59,920 nucleotides of DNA, taken from assembly GCA_029204225.1 (NCBI GenBank), contig MU833182.1, positions 1 to 59,920 on the forward strand, read 5' to 3'. This stretch comes from Diphasiastrum complanatum (lineage: Eukaryota > Streptophyta > Lycopodiopsida > Lycopodiales > Lycopodiaceae). The position numbers were made by a program, and so were the translations under genes. Below the pieces are notes generated by a model. That model was not told the origin of the DNA and did not search any database. It saw only the letters and a list, made by a program, of their open reading frames with translations. Shown piece after piece: positions 20,823 to 32,600 of the stretch; within the stretch, counting starts at the first letter, position 1; the number at the start of each line of letters is the position of its first letter.

Positions 20823-21504
20823 TGTTAAAAATTCACAATTCTAGCTTGACTAATTTTGGTCATATGACTTGTAAATAGTTAGATGGTCATGATGTGGCTT
20901 GTCACACGTGCCAAATAGCATAGGATTCCATTCATAAGGATGTTCTCAAGTAGACCTAAGTGTTAGAACCTTTGGAATGAGTCCAAATTATGCTTAGATA
21001 CAAGGGAGAAAAAATAGGAGCTATTTTTGGTAATTTTTGCATTGTTGAGGGATCTCCAAGATTCCAACCCTAACTTGGTAGGGATGAAAGATCCACCAAA
21101 ATTAGCATTAGGGATAGGTTTAGGGCTACTCATACCTGCCCAAAACCGTGATGGATCATGTATATATAGGTGATGATATCTCACCAAAATCAATCAAGCA
21201 ATTTCATGTTTTTTCTCTCATAATGGTGCAATTGCTCTCTATGTTCATAATTGTTTGAGTACTTGTGATTACTAATGATTATAGGATTGAATGTAGGTCT
21301 GGTGTACAGTACTCAGACTGTGGGAGGCCGTACTTTCACACGTGTGAAGCCTTCTTCAAGGATTTGGGCCATTTAGTGAGGTTCAAGCATAGATTTTTGA
21401 TGGATTTTGATGGTTCAACTTGTGCTAATCTTATGAAATCATAATCTATTGTTTCCCTCATCATTTCAAGTGTTTTAGGATCCTTATTTGCTGTAATTTT
21501 TACA
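20823..21504 (+). repeat. 3' LTR of element B (682 bp)
   Basis: Same length as the 5' LTR with about seven substitutions. It carries the CACACGTGTG form of the palindrome at 21337-21346. It is followed by the TGGGG target duplication. Confidence 0.95.
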
Positions 21505-21868
21505 TGGGGGAGCAACAAATCCGGATAGGTACACCTTCACATGGGCACTGTGGGGGAGCAGACCACGGACCCAATAGAAGTGCAGCATGTGGGGAGCAAC
21601 ACATGGGGGCAGGTACAATAACACATGGGCACTGTGGGGGAGCAGGCCATGGGGCCAATGGGAGTGCAGCACGTGGGGGAGCAACAAATGGGGGCAGGTA
21701 CAACGACACATGGAGGGATCATCAACAATTGCACATGGGGGAACATGCTATGGTGTTAAATAGGCACAACACGTGGGGGAGCAACAAATGGGGGCAGGTA
21801 CAACGACACATGGAGGGATCATCAACAATTGCACATGGAGGAACATGCTATGGTGTTAAATAGGCACT
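21505..21868 (+). repeat. Minisatellite, units of about 84-85 and 100 bp
   Basis: After the split first unit, two units of 84 and 85 bp start at 21543 and 21627 (GGGCACTGTGGGGGAGCAG). A related 100-bp unit starts at 21712 (GGAGGGATCATCAACAATTG) and again, partially, at 21812. All share GGGGGCAGGTACAA and GTGGGGGAGCAACA. The frame across it (21504-21863) is a repeat artefact. Confidence 0.9.
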
Positions 21869-21990
21869 CACGAGGCTATGAGAGAGCCAGTGAGAGGCTG
21901 TGAGAGAGAGGCTATGAGAGGCGTTGTGAGAGGTTGTGAGAGAGCCAGTGAGAGCCATTGAGAGGCTGTGAGAGCCAGTTTGAGAAACAG
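21869..21990. repeat. GAGAGGCTGTGAGAG low-complexity tract
   Basis: Irregular tandem variants of GAGAGGCTGTGAGAGCCAGT. No gene. Confidence 0.8.
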
Positions 21991-22000
21991 GGTGTCGTGA

Positions 22001-22320
22001 GATGGCGGAGCGACGAGGAAGCTCGAGGAAGATGTCCGAAGACACAACAAAAGGCATCAAAAGCAAGAGGCAGACATTGTAGAGATGCTGCGACAGACTC
22101 GGCAGAGACACCCAGAGCTGTAGATCCCCGCCCCCGCTGTGGCCCCTGCCCCCGCTGTCGAGCTGGATTTGGCTGAGCAGATCGGAATGAACTTCACACG
22201 ATGGCAGCTCATCATGGTCAAGGAAAGGGCGGCCCGCCTCCGGACTAACCGGGAGGCAGAGTGATAGCGACAGAACAATGCACCTGACGAGGGCGAGGAG
22301 TCAGTGGAGGATCTGTAGGA
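22001..22320 (+). pseudogene. Decayed coding remnant, family not recognised
   Basis: One plus frame, with stops, reads ADIVEMLRQTRQRHPEL, a Pro-Ala repeat (APAVAPAPAVELDLAEQ), then GMNFTRWQLIMVKERAARLR and an acidic end (DEGEESVEDL). The GC content is well above the neighbours. It looks like the end of a transposon-encoded protein, but I cannot name it. AT-rich sequence resembling a 3' untranslated region follows to about 22600. Confidence 0.35.
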
Positions 22321-22826
22321 ATGTTTAGAATAGATAGGATCCAACCGTATGTGGCTGAATGTTGTTATGTAGTTTTCGGCAGCAGATGAAGTAGCATTTA
22401 GTGTTTAACATAGTGTAAAGAACAGCCCCAGCCATATATGACAGGATACGTATTGTTATTTTGATACAATTGTTGAATTAATGTTCAGTGTATTTTTTGT
22501 GCACCGCGTGCCTGGGAAATCACTATGTAATACATATGTTTATGAAATGCTATCAAGGGGGTGTATTTCTGTGAAGTGCATCTGCTATCAATCTCTGCAG
22601 TTGAAACTAATTGAAAATACGATTCAAACATGCACATACCATTCGAAATAAAATTGAAAACAGAACATCACATTTACAAATCGACATATACACAATGTGC
22701 AGCAAATAAAGTACGTCCAACATTGGATATAAGATGTAAAATGGTCTGAATACAGTGTTCGACCATTTGGCCGCCAAACATGGAACATGATATCAAACTG
22801 CTAAACATAAAATAATAGAGCTACAA

Positions 22827-23047
22827 TCAATGTTTTGGCTCTGACTCAGACGAATGCTCCGGAGACAGCTCAGGGCCCCGAGCTGACTCTCGCAATCGAT
22901 ATCTATGCCTGTTTGGAGTTGGCATGGGCTGTGTATCCGAGGAGGACTCGTCATCCACATCCTCCCAATTTGCCTCCGCATTAGCCCCCAAGCAAGCCAA
23001 ACCGAATAGACCTGCTCCAGCTGGCTGTGATAGTGCACCTCGCTTGC
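22827..23047 (-). pseudogene. Acidic C-terminal coding remnant (possibly hAT-like)
   Basis: The minus frame, without a start, reads NAEANWEDVDDESSSDTQP and ends in ARGPELSPEHSSESEPKH then TGA. Acidic, Ser-rich tails of this kind end many plant hAT transposases, and its GC-rich style matches the hAT remnant at 13-14 kb. That link is inference. It breaks at 23047 next to a copia scrap on the other strand. Confidence 0.3.
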
Positions 23048-23065
23048 ATGTATGCTTGCTAATGA

Positions 23066-23155
23066 TGGAGATCTAGACCCTTGGTGGATTGATAGTGGAG
23101 CAAGTTCACACATGACTTTTCACAAAGAGTATTTCACTTCTTTGTTGGCATATGC
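23066..23155 (+). pseudogene. Copia protease scrap
   Basis: About 30 codons read DPWWIDSGASSHMTFHKEYF, the active site of a copia protease, closely matching element B. No gag precedes it, and the next sequence is a minus-strand integrase. Confidence 0.85.
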
Positions 23156-23159
23156 AGAC

Positions 23160-24037
23160 CTGATCATCCATAAATCGGGATGGAGGCTATCTTGATCGGT
23201 TCGATCTTCTGGGTTGAACTTGGATCCTATGATGCGATTCCTTTTGTTGAGGGACTGCCTGATTGTCGGAGTCAGTGTCAGTGTCAGTGTCAGTGTCGAT
23301 ATTCTGATCAATCCTGAGTTGTTCGGAGCTGTTGGTGTCGTTTCTAGGATTTGAATTCGAAGTAGCTTTCCCCTTGTGGTCGATAAACTGATCTTCCACA
23401 AAAATGACATTTCTGCTCATGAAGGTCTTCTGAGAGTCCAGATTGAAGAGCTTGTATGTCTGGTAGTCTGAAAAATAGTTGATGAAGATCGACCTTTTGC
23501 TGGTGTTGTCCAGCTTCCTACTTATATCAGCAGGGATCTGTGAGTAGGCTATGCATCCAACACTCGAATATTTGTGAGTGATGGCTTCGATCCTGTCCAC
23601 ATCTCATAAGGTGTCTTGCCATTCAGGGCCTCTAAGATGGATCAATTTTGAAGGTAGACTACTATAGTAACAGCTTTTGCCCATAATTTCTTTGGAAGAG
23701 AGGCATGGGCCAGCATGCTCTTGGCACTTTCAATGAGTGTCTGATTCTTCCATTTAGCTACACCATTTGACTGAGGTGAGTAGCTGGTTGAATATTGTTG
23801 TAGATGTATTCGATTGGCCTTGCAAAAGGCTTTGAACTTGGTGGAGATAAATATCCCCCCTGCATTAGAGCGTAGAGCTTTGATTATTCTTTGGGTCGAT
23901 TTTTCTGATGATGTCTTGAACTACATGAAGAACTTGAGAGTCTCGGATTTGTTCTTCAAGAAATATGTTGCAGTCCTCCGAGAGAAGTCATCAATGATAG
24001 TTAGCAAATAGACAGCTTCCCCTATGGAAATAGTCTG
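23160..24037 (-). pseudogene. Copia integrase remnant, right part of a solo-LTR-split gene
   Basis: Read leftwards from 24037: integrase core with SNGVAKWKN (the catalytic Glu of the usual AER/AEK triplet appears lost), then LPKKLWAKAV, then 23600-23187 with VGCIAYSQIP, the VIFVEDQF segment and an Asp-Thr repeat linker ending in PRRSNRSR. Several stops occur. It is from a different copia lineage than B. Its upstream part resumes at 24594 after a solo LTR. Confidence 0.8.
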
Positions 24038-24042
24038 CATAG

Positions 24043-24588
24043 TGATAACTTTTCACACATGTGAACCAGTTGCAAGTACAAAGGATCAAGAGAATGAATG
24101 ATTGCACACTAAACTAGCTTCTATTCCAAAAACAATGAGATGGAAAACATTGGCAAGCTAGTTAGCATGAAGGCAAGAGCATTCATCACAATCTAACTAT
24201 CATTACACCTCAAATGGATCAAATGGAAGCTTTACTTGAAGAAGTGTTTTTTGAGGTACAAAGCCACCTTATTTATAATACAAGAGGCCTTCTACAACTC
24301 GTGGAGAGAGAGAACAACCTAGATGCCACATTGCCTCTACCTCTCTACTAGATGACAAAAAGAGAAATGGATAAGACTTGAGAATCTCTCTTTTTGAGAA
24401 TCCTTTGACTTACAAGAGTAGCCTCAAATGCTTCTTGATAGGTTCTAGACCTACACATCACTATGAAGACTAAAATCTAACTTGACTCTAATTGGAAAAT
24501 TACTAGACTAGTCTACCTCAAGTTTGGACAAACCCCAAAACTTGAATCTCTAAGTTTAATATTATTTTAATTTTACAATATTTTCACA
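24043..24588 (-). repeat. Solo LTR, 546 bp, with CATAG target duplication
   Basis: It begins TGATAAC and ends TTTTCACA on the plus strand, flanked by CATAG at 24038-24042 and 24589-24593. It interrupts the integrase in the middle of its core. A TATA-like ATTATAAATAAGG on the minus strand (near 24270-24285) and the terminal palindrome CACACATGTG at 24054-24063 suggest minus orientation. No interior is present, as expected after recombination between two LTRs. Confidence 0.9.
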
Positions 24589-24593
24589 CATAG

Positions 24594-24910
24594 GACCACA
24601 AATGTCCATGTGTACAATTTCTAACGAACCTTTAGAAGAGCGAATTGTATTGGAAGTGACTGGAGTTCTAGCATGCTTGCTGGAAATACAGCTTTCACAT
24701 GAAGAATTCGATTTGCTAATGAAGGGTAGATCTTGTATTAAATTCTGTTTCAACATTTGCTGAATACAACTGGAATTTAAATGGCCTAATCTGAAACGCC
24801 AAAGCATCTTTGATCTTCCATCCAAAGTGGGAATATGCCAATGCAATTATCAAGCGCAATATTGTCCACTTTGTCGTAGGACCAAATGTCTCCTCATAGT
24901 TGATCCTCAT
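24594..24910 (-). pseudogene. Copia GAG-pre-integrase joined to a misplaced RT scrap
   Basis: 24846-24594 encodes the HHCC finger region (MLWRFRLGHLNSSCIQQM, CESCISSKHA) and the first integrase Asp (IVHMDICGPM). It continues the integrase at 23160-24037 across the solo LTR. Directly upstream, in another frame, 24910-24814 encodes RT residues NYEETFGPTTKWTILRLI and SHFGWK, which belong downstream of integrase. The two overlap in the shared string CACTTTGGATG. Confidence 0.8.
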
Positions 24911-25118
24911 TGAATGGCCGAAAATAGAACAAATAGACTTTTGTCACTGGTTTAGTATTTGTTAATCTAATATTTTCTCTGACCATTTTGATGTGTCACA
25001 TTATAATGGAAAGAGTGCTTGGATCACAAAATAGACTATCCAAATGTCTCCGAAACATAATGTGTTTGGAACATGTTTGCTCTAAATTTCATGTCAAATG
25101 GTTGACAGAAGGAGCAAA

Positions 25119-25120
<2 letters not shown>

Positions 25121-25210
<90 letters not shown>
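25121..25210. repeat. (CT)n microsatellite, 90 bp
   Basis: A perfect CT array. Frames across it are artefacts. Confidence 0.98.
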
Positions 25211-25211
<1 letters not shown>

Positions 25212-26040
25212 GATACAAAAATTATGTATAGTGTCAAAATGTTACATGTGCACACATTATATGGATAGTTGTGTGAATAACCGTTATTTTTAGTGGGCTG
25301 GTCACAAAATGGATTGCTCAACTACCTCCAAAAGGTTGTGTTTGAAACAGTCTCTCACACAAATGTCAAATAACTGACAATAGAGCCAAAAAAAAAAATG
25401 AAATGGCCAAAAATTCTAAAACAATCTACAATGTATTTTTATTGGGCCATGGTCTTTTTAGTGACCTAAGGCACATGGTTAAATGATCTTAAAATGTTGT
25501 TGAATTGGGTGTAAAGGTCAATAAAAAGATCTTCCCCATATATAAATGATGGTAAAGAAGACCTCTTTTTATGGCTATGATTTTTTTTATGAGTCTCGCT
25601 TATGCATCAGATTATAATATCCATTCTTGATTTTTTTACAATCTTTGCTTGAGCACAATGTTCTTGTGACTTTTTTTTTTTTTGGAGAGGTTCAACATTT
25701 TATGAGAAACTTTGTTGACATAGTCCCCAATAATAATAATAATAAATTATTAGTTCAACAAAGAGCAACCCTTGCAAGGATGTAATCCAAATCATATTCT
25801 TTTAAGAAAGGGCAATCTTTGCAAGATGTAATCCTCTTATGCACAATTCGTAATTAGTTTAATAAGGAAGAGCAACCTTTGCAAGAGTAATGGTCTTAGG
25901 AAAAAAAAACATGATAGAATATTCCAAGCAACTCTTTTATCTGGAAGAAAAATAAGACCCCCTTTTCAAAATGCAAAAAATAGGTCTAATGTCTAATCTC
26001 CAACTTAACCTATCAATCAGGTTATGTTGAATTTTAGCTA
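25211..26040. other. No gene seen, AT-rich
   Basis: Sequence with poly-T and AAT runs. A loose repeat of GAGCAACCTTTGCAAG occurs at about 25763, 25810 and 25871, spaced some 50-60 bases apart. Nothing coding. Confidence 0.45.
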
Positions 26041-26530
26041 CTCCTAGCCCAACATGTCATTCGTGGTTTCACTGAATCGAACTGACTAGGGTTAGGGTTT
26101 GGCAACCCTGAAAGTCCCACAGTATTACGAGGGTTAGGTTACTCTCACCTATGTCGTCGTTTACTCAGTAAATGCAGTCAAGCGTACCTTCAGCTTGTTG
26201 ACCGGTAACCGACTATCCACGTCCGGCCGGTCACTACCAACAAAGCAAAAGCCAAAGGATCCGGGACAAGATTTGACGGGGATTGATCTCCGGCTGTCGG
26301 TGGCTACCTGGACCAGTTGCCTCCCCTGCCGGTGTAACTCGCCGGTAAAACTGGCCAATCACAGAGGAGTCATGTGCGGGCTTTTATTGGTATTTAAAAT
26401 TTGATGAACTTATTATAATTTTGGGAAAAAGGACAAAACGATATGCAATAATGTCAGGACGGCGGCTTTTCCGAGGCCACTGCTCACGTGGCACCCAAAC
26501 TTCGAAGGGCGTGCCCCTGCCCAGATATTT
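26041..26530. promoter_or_regulatory. GC-rich, promoter-like island
   Basis: The sequence is much richer in G+C and CpG than the kilobases around it. It contains CCAAT (GGCCAATCAC, about 26352), a TTTAAA run (about 26393), and a G-box/ABRE-like CTCACGTGGCACC near 26486. Frames of 65-69 codons on both strands (26161-26358 minus; 26195-26404 plus) are open but match nothing I know. The minus frame meets a plausible splice donor (AAGGTACGC) near 26190. It could be a relic promoter or first exon of a host gene, or a GC-rich repeat. Confidence 0.3.
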
Positions 26531-29520
26531 CATTTGTTTTTGTTTTTTCATGAAGTGACCTATTCAATACATCAATTGCATTAGACAAGAATTATAAAAT
26601 TTTAAAAACTCATTTTAATGCTCAAACCGGTCTCCTAGTGTGACATAGGCTCTTCGCAACTAGTCACAATGGTTTGGAAGAGCATATTTCACCACATATT
26701 GCTCTCTCTTGAGGGTGGTGTCCCACAGACCTAAGTGTCATTGTCTTGGATAGTGGTATCATCACCATCTCCTCTAAATGGTTGCAATGGTGGTGTAAAA
26801 TACTTTCATCCCAATAGCTTATTGAGATCCCGACAAAGCTAATAATATCAATGCTCGCGATGTATATTTTCAAAACCGACATTATAAAACCCTAGGACAC
26901 TCAAATCAGTGAATGATGGGGCGAAAACATTCTCATGTACAATTTATATGATTATATGTACAATTATTTATTTTTGATGTACTCTTCAATAAAAGCAATA
27001 AATCATTAGAATAGATTTTTTATTGAAAATTTCATAGCTAAAGTTACTTAAATTGTCATAGAAAAGAATGATGTTTCCATTGTTAGATTTAACTCAAATT
27101 AGTTAGAATTTTATAGACTAAACAATATAATAAAAAATTTAGCTGGTCAAATTTTATCATTATTTTGAGAGCATTTTATGAAATTATCGAATGGTTTTTT
27201 TTTTTCTAGAAGTAAGTATTTATACAATCTATTATAACCAATACGGGCAACAAATTGAACAAAGCTGGTCCATCTCAAGAGATTTTGTTTCTCTTCATCT
27301 CTTTAAAGGGCATATTGTTTATAAACAAATGTTGCATTTAAAATCATTAACTCAAAAATTAAAATCCTCTCCAATTATAATAGTTTTTGATGTTAATTAT
27401 GATAACAAGCATGTTGAATAAAGTTGGCACAATACTTAATCTACATTAATTACTTGAATTTGTAACTGCATTATTGAAAAATCTAGGATTTTCAAAGACT
27501 CTTGGATGTCTAACTATTTTGTCGAGCCTCCACCCACTCCAACCTATTGAAAAAATTCATTCTGGTGAGCTATAAATTCACAAATTAGTCCTGTATTGGG
27601 CTCTATGTAACTTTTGCCAAAAATTGTACAATTGAGCACTCACAATATTTTAATTTCACAATTTTCAAAGTTCCTATAATATCTTAAATCAAATTATAAA
27701 AATGAGCTACATGAATCTTATGTATTTTAGAGCTCAAGGTCTAGAACCTTATACATATTCTACTAATCGTTAAAATTCCTACAAAAAAACAAGCTATCAA
27801 ATTTTCAGAAATCAACATTCTTCAAAATAATTATGTCGATTCCATTTTTGGCTATGTTGGCTTTCCTAAACACTAATGCCTAAACACATCCCAAGCTTGC
27901 CTAGGTAGGGCAATACACCTATAAGGCTTGAGCAACTCGGTCAAGCAAGGCATCACACACCGAGGACAAACAATTTGCCTTGGTTGGTGTTTATGCAAGT
28001 TAAAATTCTGTTGTGGGGATTGCCCCTTCGGGCCCTCATGGGCATGAATCTTACATATCATAACTTTATCTTATACTTAATACACATTTTTATTTCGAAA
28101 AGGGGGTGAAGACAGTTATAGGTACTCTAGAAAATGGTCTTCTCATCAATCCTCACTAAACCATCCGTTTCATGTGTTTTCCTTTCCCCCTCTTAAGCTC
28201 CCTCTCCTAGAATTCCATGAATGTGTGGTTAGGATTGACTTGTGGCCACACACCTTCTCCCTTTCCTCCTTAGACTCCATCTCCCCAGTAGCCTTGAATG
28301 CATGGCGATAATGGATAAGGTTTATATGCTTTCTCCCTTTGGGAATAATGCCATGAAATTAATGGTAGATGTGATGATGAAAGAGCCCAAAAACTCTTTA
28401 AATTTCATGAAAAGGCCTCTCGATAGTCCCAAATTTGTGACAAGGAATGCAATGGGGCCAAACACCTTTGTGCCTTAGGCTACTATTTTTGTTCCAAGTG
28501 AATGGTAATAAAAAATTGCATTATATGAATTGAAATAATAAAAGTTGATATGCCACATCTAGCAAAAAGGCTAATTAGCACATCTTCCAAAGAGGACATT
28601 AAAAAGTATTATAAGCATGATAAATGCACACGCCAATTGATATACTAGAGATATGACGTGAATATATGTATCTAGTGAATGCCACATTTGTCACAAGAGA
28701 TTCATCTTTCAAAGATACCTAACGACAATGTGGATTTTGTCCTTAAGTGTGGTCCCATTCCAAAGTAGACTCGCGTTCGAGAAGGTGGGGGAAAGTGCTC
28801 ACAAAAACATGGTAAAAGAACATGATAAAAGACTTACAAATGATTGTTGAGATTGGCATTGCAAGTGGCACAAAGTAGGTAAGATGTATATGAGGAACTA
28901 GGAAGAATAAGGAGTGGTAGATGATGACATACTTATGTCCTAGGCGAGTGGAGAGGCAGTTAAGACAACGACTTATTTGAGTTTATAGTAAGGATGAATA
29001 TTTTTTGCTTATTGATGCTAAATGTGTGTTGTTTTGATGTGATGCTTTTTATTGGATGTTTCTTTGTGAGTTTGTATCAATTTTGTATGCTGTTCTGCTT
29101 TTTGTTGGAGCCAAGTTTTGAAGGGAAAATATTTCGATGTGATGAGGTCAAAAAATCATTCTAGGAAGACAAATGAAGCATCATAGTGGAGCTACTTGAC
29201 CTACATCGAATGTTTGATAGTTGAAAAGTTCAAGTTCTTGCTAACTTTTTAAGATGGAAAAGAGGGTGGCAATAACAAAGCATAGTTTGGGAAGAGATGA
29301 GTTGGTTGTTCATTGGTATGCTAGTATGTCGTGAAAGAAGAAAGATCAACAATGGGAAGGGCCAAATCATGAGAAGTTGTACAAAGGCCGTTTTGTATTG
29401 ACGTTACTAATATGGGTAATTGTAATATTCATAAATGGGGAGGATTCTATTACCAATATCTCTATAGGCACGAGTATAAAAAACTAATTTAAAGGAAAAT
29501 GTTAATTTTCAAGGAATGAT
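26531..29520. other. No supported gene
   Basis: AT-rich intergenic sequence. The short frame at 28242-28478 has no recognisable domain and lacks a good context. Confidence 0.45.
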
Positions 29521-29532
29521 ATATGTAGATGT

Positions 29533-29626
29533 GGTGAGAAATAAACATGTCCACCACGAGGGAAATGAGAAAGGAATGTGGTGAGAAATAAACACATTCA
29601 CCATTAGGGAAATGAGAAAGGAAGGA
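29533..29626. repeat. 47-bp tandem duplication
   Basis: Two adjacent copies begin GGTGAGAAATAAACA and end GGGAAATGAGAAAGGAA, differing at a few bases. Confidence 0.85.
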
Positions 29627-32600
29627 AAAATGATGATGAATTATGGAAAACATGTTTTGCAAAATGATGAGTAAGGAATATTAAGAAGAGACAAACATGT
29701 GGTATTTAAACTAAATGGTACATTGTTCAAAAAGCATATGGACAACATGTTAGATAAATCTATTGTGGCACAATTTATGGACTAGTATTCTGGTACTCAC
29801 ACTATCAGAAAAATTTGTGAAACACAAAGGCGGGGATTAAATGTGGGCACTAACAATGATCATCATCTTATAAAGTAATTTTAATTTTTTCCTATAATAG
29901 ATGTCAAAGACAAGGTGCTACAAATATTAAGTTATGATCCTTTTTTTGGGAGAGATATCATTGATATTCTGTCTTGTAGAAATATGATGTAGATTCCAAA
30001 ACACTAGTCTAATTGTCACTTTGGATAGTTGTATTGTATTTTCCACTATAATTTCACTTTTGAAACACAAGTTATTTGATGATGTTGGTAGAAACTTATT
30101 TTGCATGAGGTAACAGAGCCTCAAATAAAGGATTGCCAAACTTGTAACTAAAGTTGTTGAAGAGAAAATGGGTGATATGTCAAATAAAAAATCAATGATA
30201 TTTATATACACATGGAGATATAGTGTGTTTCATATAATGACTTATCCTCCACAACCACTCCCCACATTGATAGATGGCATGAGGGTTTCACACAAGGCCA
30301 CTTCTTGGAGGGAAATACAACTTTAGCTACATTTGAATCTAGATAATGAGCTATTTCATTTCATTGGACATGGGAATATGGTCTCAACTACTTGCCTTGG
30401 GTTATGCGAACATACCAAGGAATCATCTTCGACAAGTAGAGTTACCACATGGTGGCATCTATTCTTGCCGTGTAGATTGCCACTGGGAGTAAGTCCAACC
30501 CTGTGTGAAAGGGAGAGAGGTCACTTGAAGTTGCTTCAACTAATGGGTACCTAACTTAGCATACAAATGAACTTGCGCTTTTATATTGAAAAGTTGCTTA
30601 GAAAAATCTTGCATATATATAACCTCTCATGTTCACTTGAATAGACTTAAATTTGCATAATCCTTTGTCCATTAATATCTTGAATCCCTCTATATTAGCC
30701 TAAGGCATTTCTATTTTCTTTTTCTCCATAGAGTAAGTGTGAAATTGGAAAGCTAAAACCATTTTTGCACTTTATGGCTCATTGAGTGTATTATGGATCT
30801 ATACCTTAGTTTAAGGCCATAATTATCTAACTTCTAATACTATTACCTGAGCCCCTCAATTGAGTTAAGATGTATAAGCCAAAGGTGTAGGATTTCTTGT
30901 TGCAAGGAGATAGGGTAGTTCTTTTAGTGGAAAGAATGTTTCTAACGAAAACTTTTTAAGGATTATGGCATTGTTGATGAAAACAATAAAGTCAAATATC
31001 ACAAAAATCTCCAAGGCAATCAAGAAAGGGACATGTATTTTAAATAAAATGGGTGAAAATTGAAAATTCTAAACAAAGTAATCCCTCTAAAGAATGTCAA
31101 TAAAAATAAATCTTATAGCAAAACATGATTTTTCACAAAGATGATTGGAAATCAAGAAACCAAAGGAAGAACTTAAGATGATCACCCACACCATCACTAT
31201 CATCTCACATTGTGTTAGTATGTGAATCATCGCCCTCTCTTAGCTCTTTAACTCTCATCCTATTGTTGCTAGTTTCATTTCAAGGAGTGAGCATTAGGCT
31301 CCATTGGTAGGAGGCTAGTAAGTTTGTGAATTGTAGAGGCAAAAATGCCCAAGAAATAAAGGCAAACCCATCTTCCATTCATTTTTGTTTTGCATAAAAT
31401 CTATTTTATGATTAAACTAGATATGATCTCATATTTTTTTTTTATGGTAAACGAGTTTCATTATTTGAAGAGAATTGAGTGCATTGCAGGTATTACTACC
31501 TGAAGATGATAAATTTATGAAATTGCAATTCTTGCTAACAGCTTTGTGAAGATGTACAGGTTCTACAAGTAGAATCTAAGGATTTAAAATTTTAAAAATT
31601 TTATGATGCTACACCAGCTCTGAGGTGTACATATTCTAGCTGCAAAAATTGATTTTGAGCACCCGGTGAGGTCGATACCATATCTTATGTTCTCTCCAAA
31701 GCCATCTCAGCCAGATAATGTACATATTTGAAATATAGATGGGAAATTTGTAAATACCCAAGATGAATAGATAGTTTGGTTATGATAGATATACGTAGTT
31801 TTAAACTAATAGAGATACATATATGGAGAAATACAAACACATGGAGAATAACAAAAAGAATTTTTTGCATTGATTGTATGAATTAACATTGTTCTTCTAC
31901 AATATTGATTGTTGTAGGAAGATCTTTGTAGAGTGTTGTGATCTCTTGTCCTTCGTACTTGTATGAAAAGAAATTTATTAGTCTGATTAGTCTCTTAATA
32001 TAATTAAGACTAGCTCTTGACTGATATAACTTAGGCTCCAATGATCATCCACTTCAATCATAGTTAGCATATTTTCATTGTTGAAAATGTGAACTTCTTT
32101 TTTATTTGTGTGACCATCTATTTCAAGGTCTCGATCTAGTGGCATCCAAGTCCCACTTATTCATTTCCATCTTTGGTAACTAAATGTAAGACCAAACATT
32201 TGTCTCTCAATATGATAATGGAAGGTCATAGAAGATTTTTTAAGTCTACATTCAATTTTTTCGACTGTCTTACAATCCCAACCTATATCCATTAGATTTG
32301 AAAGAGTATCATCTATAATTCCTTACAAACAAATAAAGTAGGTGTTCTACGAACATTTGCACTTGAAAAGAAATCAACAAATACATATAAAGATCAATCT
32401 AATGACTTTTGATCTAGTGTTTGCTTTCATTGAGTTTTTCAAATCTAATAGAAATCTGCATTTGAAAGATTTTGACACAATATTGTCAAGAGCAAGCCAT
32501 TTATCACTTCCAAAAGGTGGCAATGGAATCTCTTCAAGCTTTCCGAAACCTCCATGCATTTTGCAATATCTGAATGAAGCACATCCAATATACCTGCAAT

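Larger units (their letters stand above)
15371..21504 (+). mobile_element. Element B: near-complete Ty1/copia retrotransposon
   Basis: It is 6,134 bp with two 682-bp LTRs, primer site, leader, gag-pol and purine tract, flanked by the 5-bp target duplication TGGGG (15366-15370 and 21505-21509). I counted about seven base differences between the LTRs (about 1%), so the insertion is fairly recent. The polyprotein has three lesions: a shift at the gag/protease border, a TGA in the protease tail and a shift in RNase H. All catalytic motifs are otherwise present. Confidence 0.95.

Noticed and set aside
21504-21863. 119-codon plus-strand frame rich in Gly and His
   Set aside because: It spans the minisatellite and simply repeats with the unit.
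29800-29830. CACTATCAGAAAAA, resembling the end of a CACTA transposon
   Set aside because: I found no inverted partner and no transposase; a 14-base match is weak.
31440-31500. T-rich tract followed by a GGTAAACGAG segment, considered as a LINE tail in reverse
   Set aside because: No LINE coding sequence or target duplication could be found nearby.
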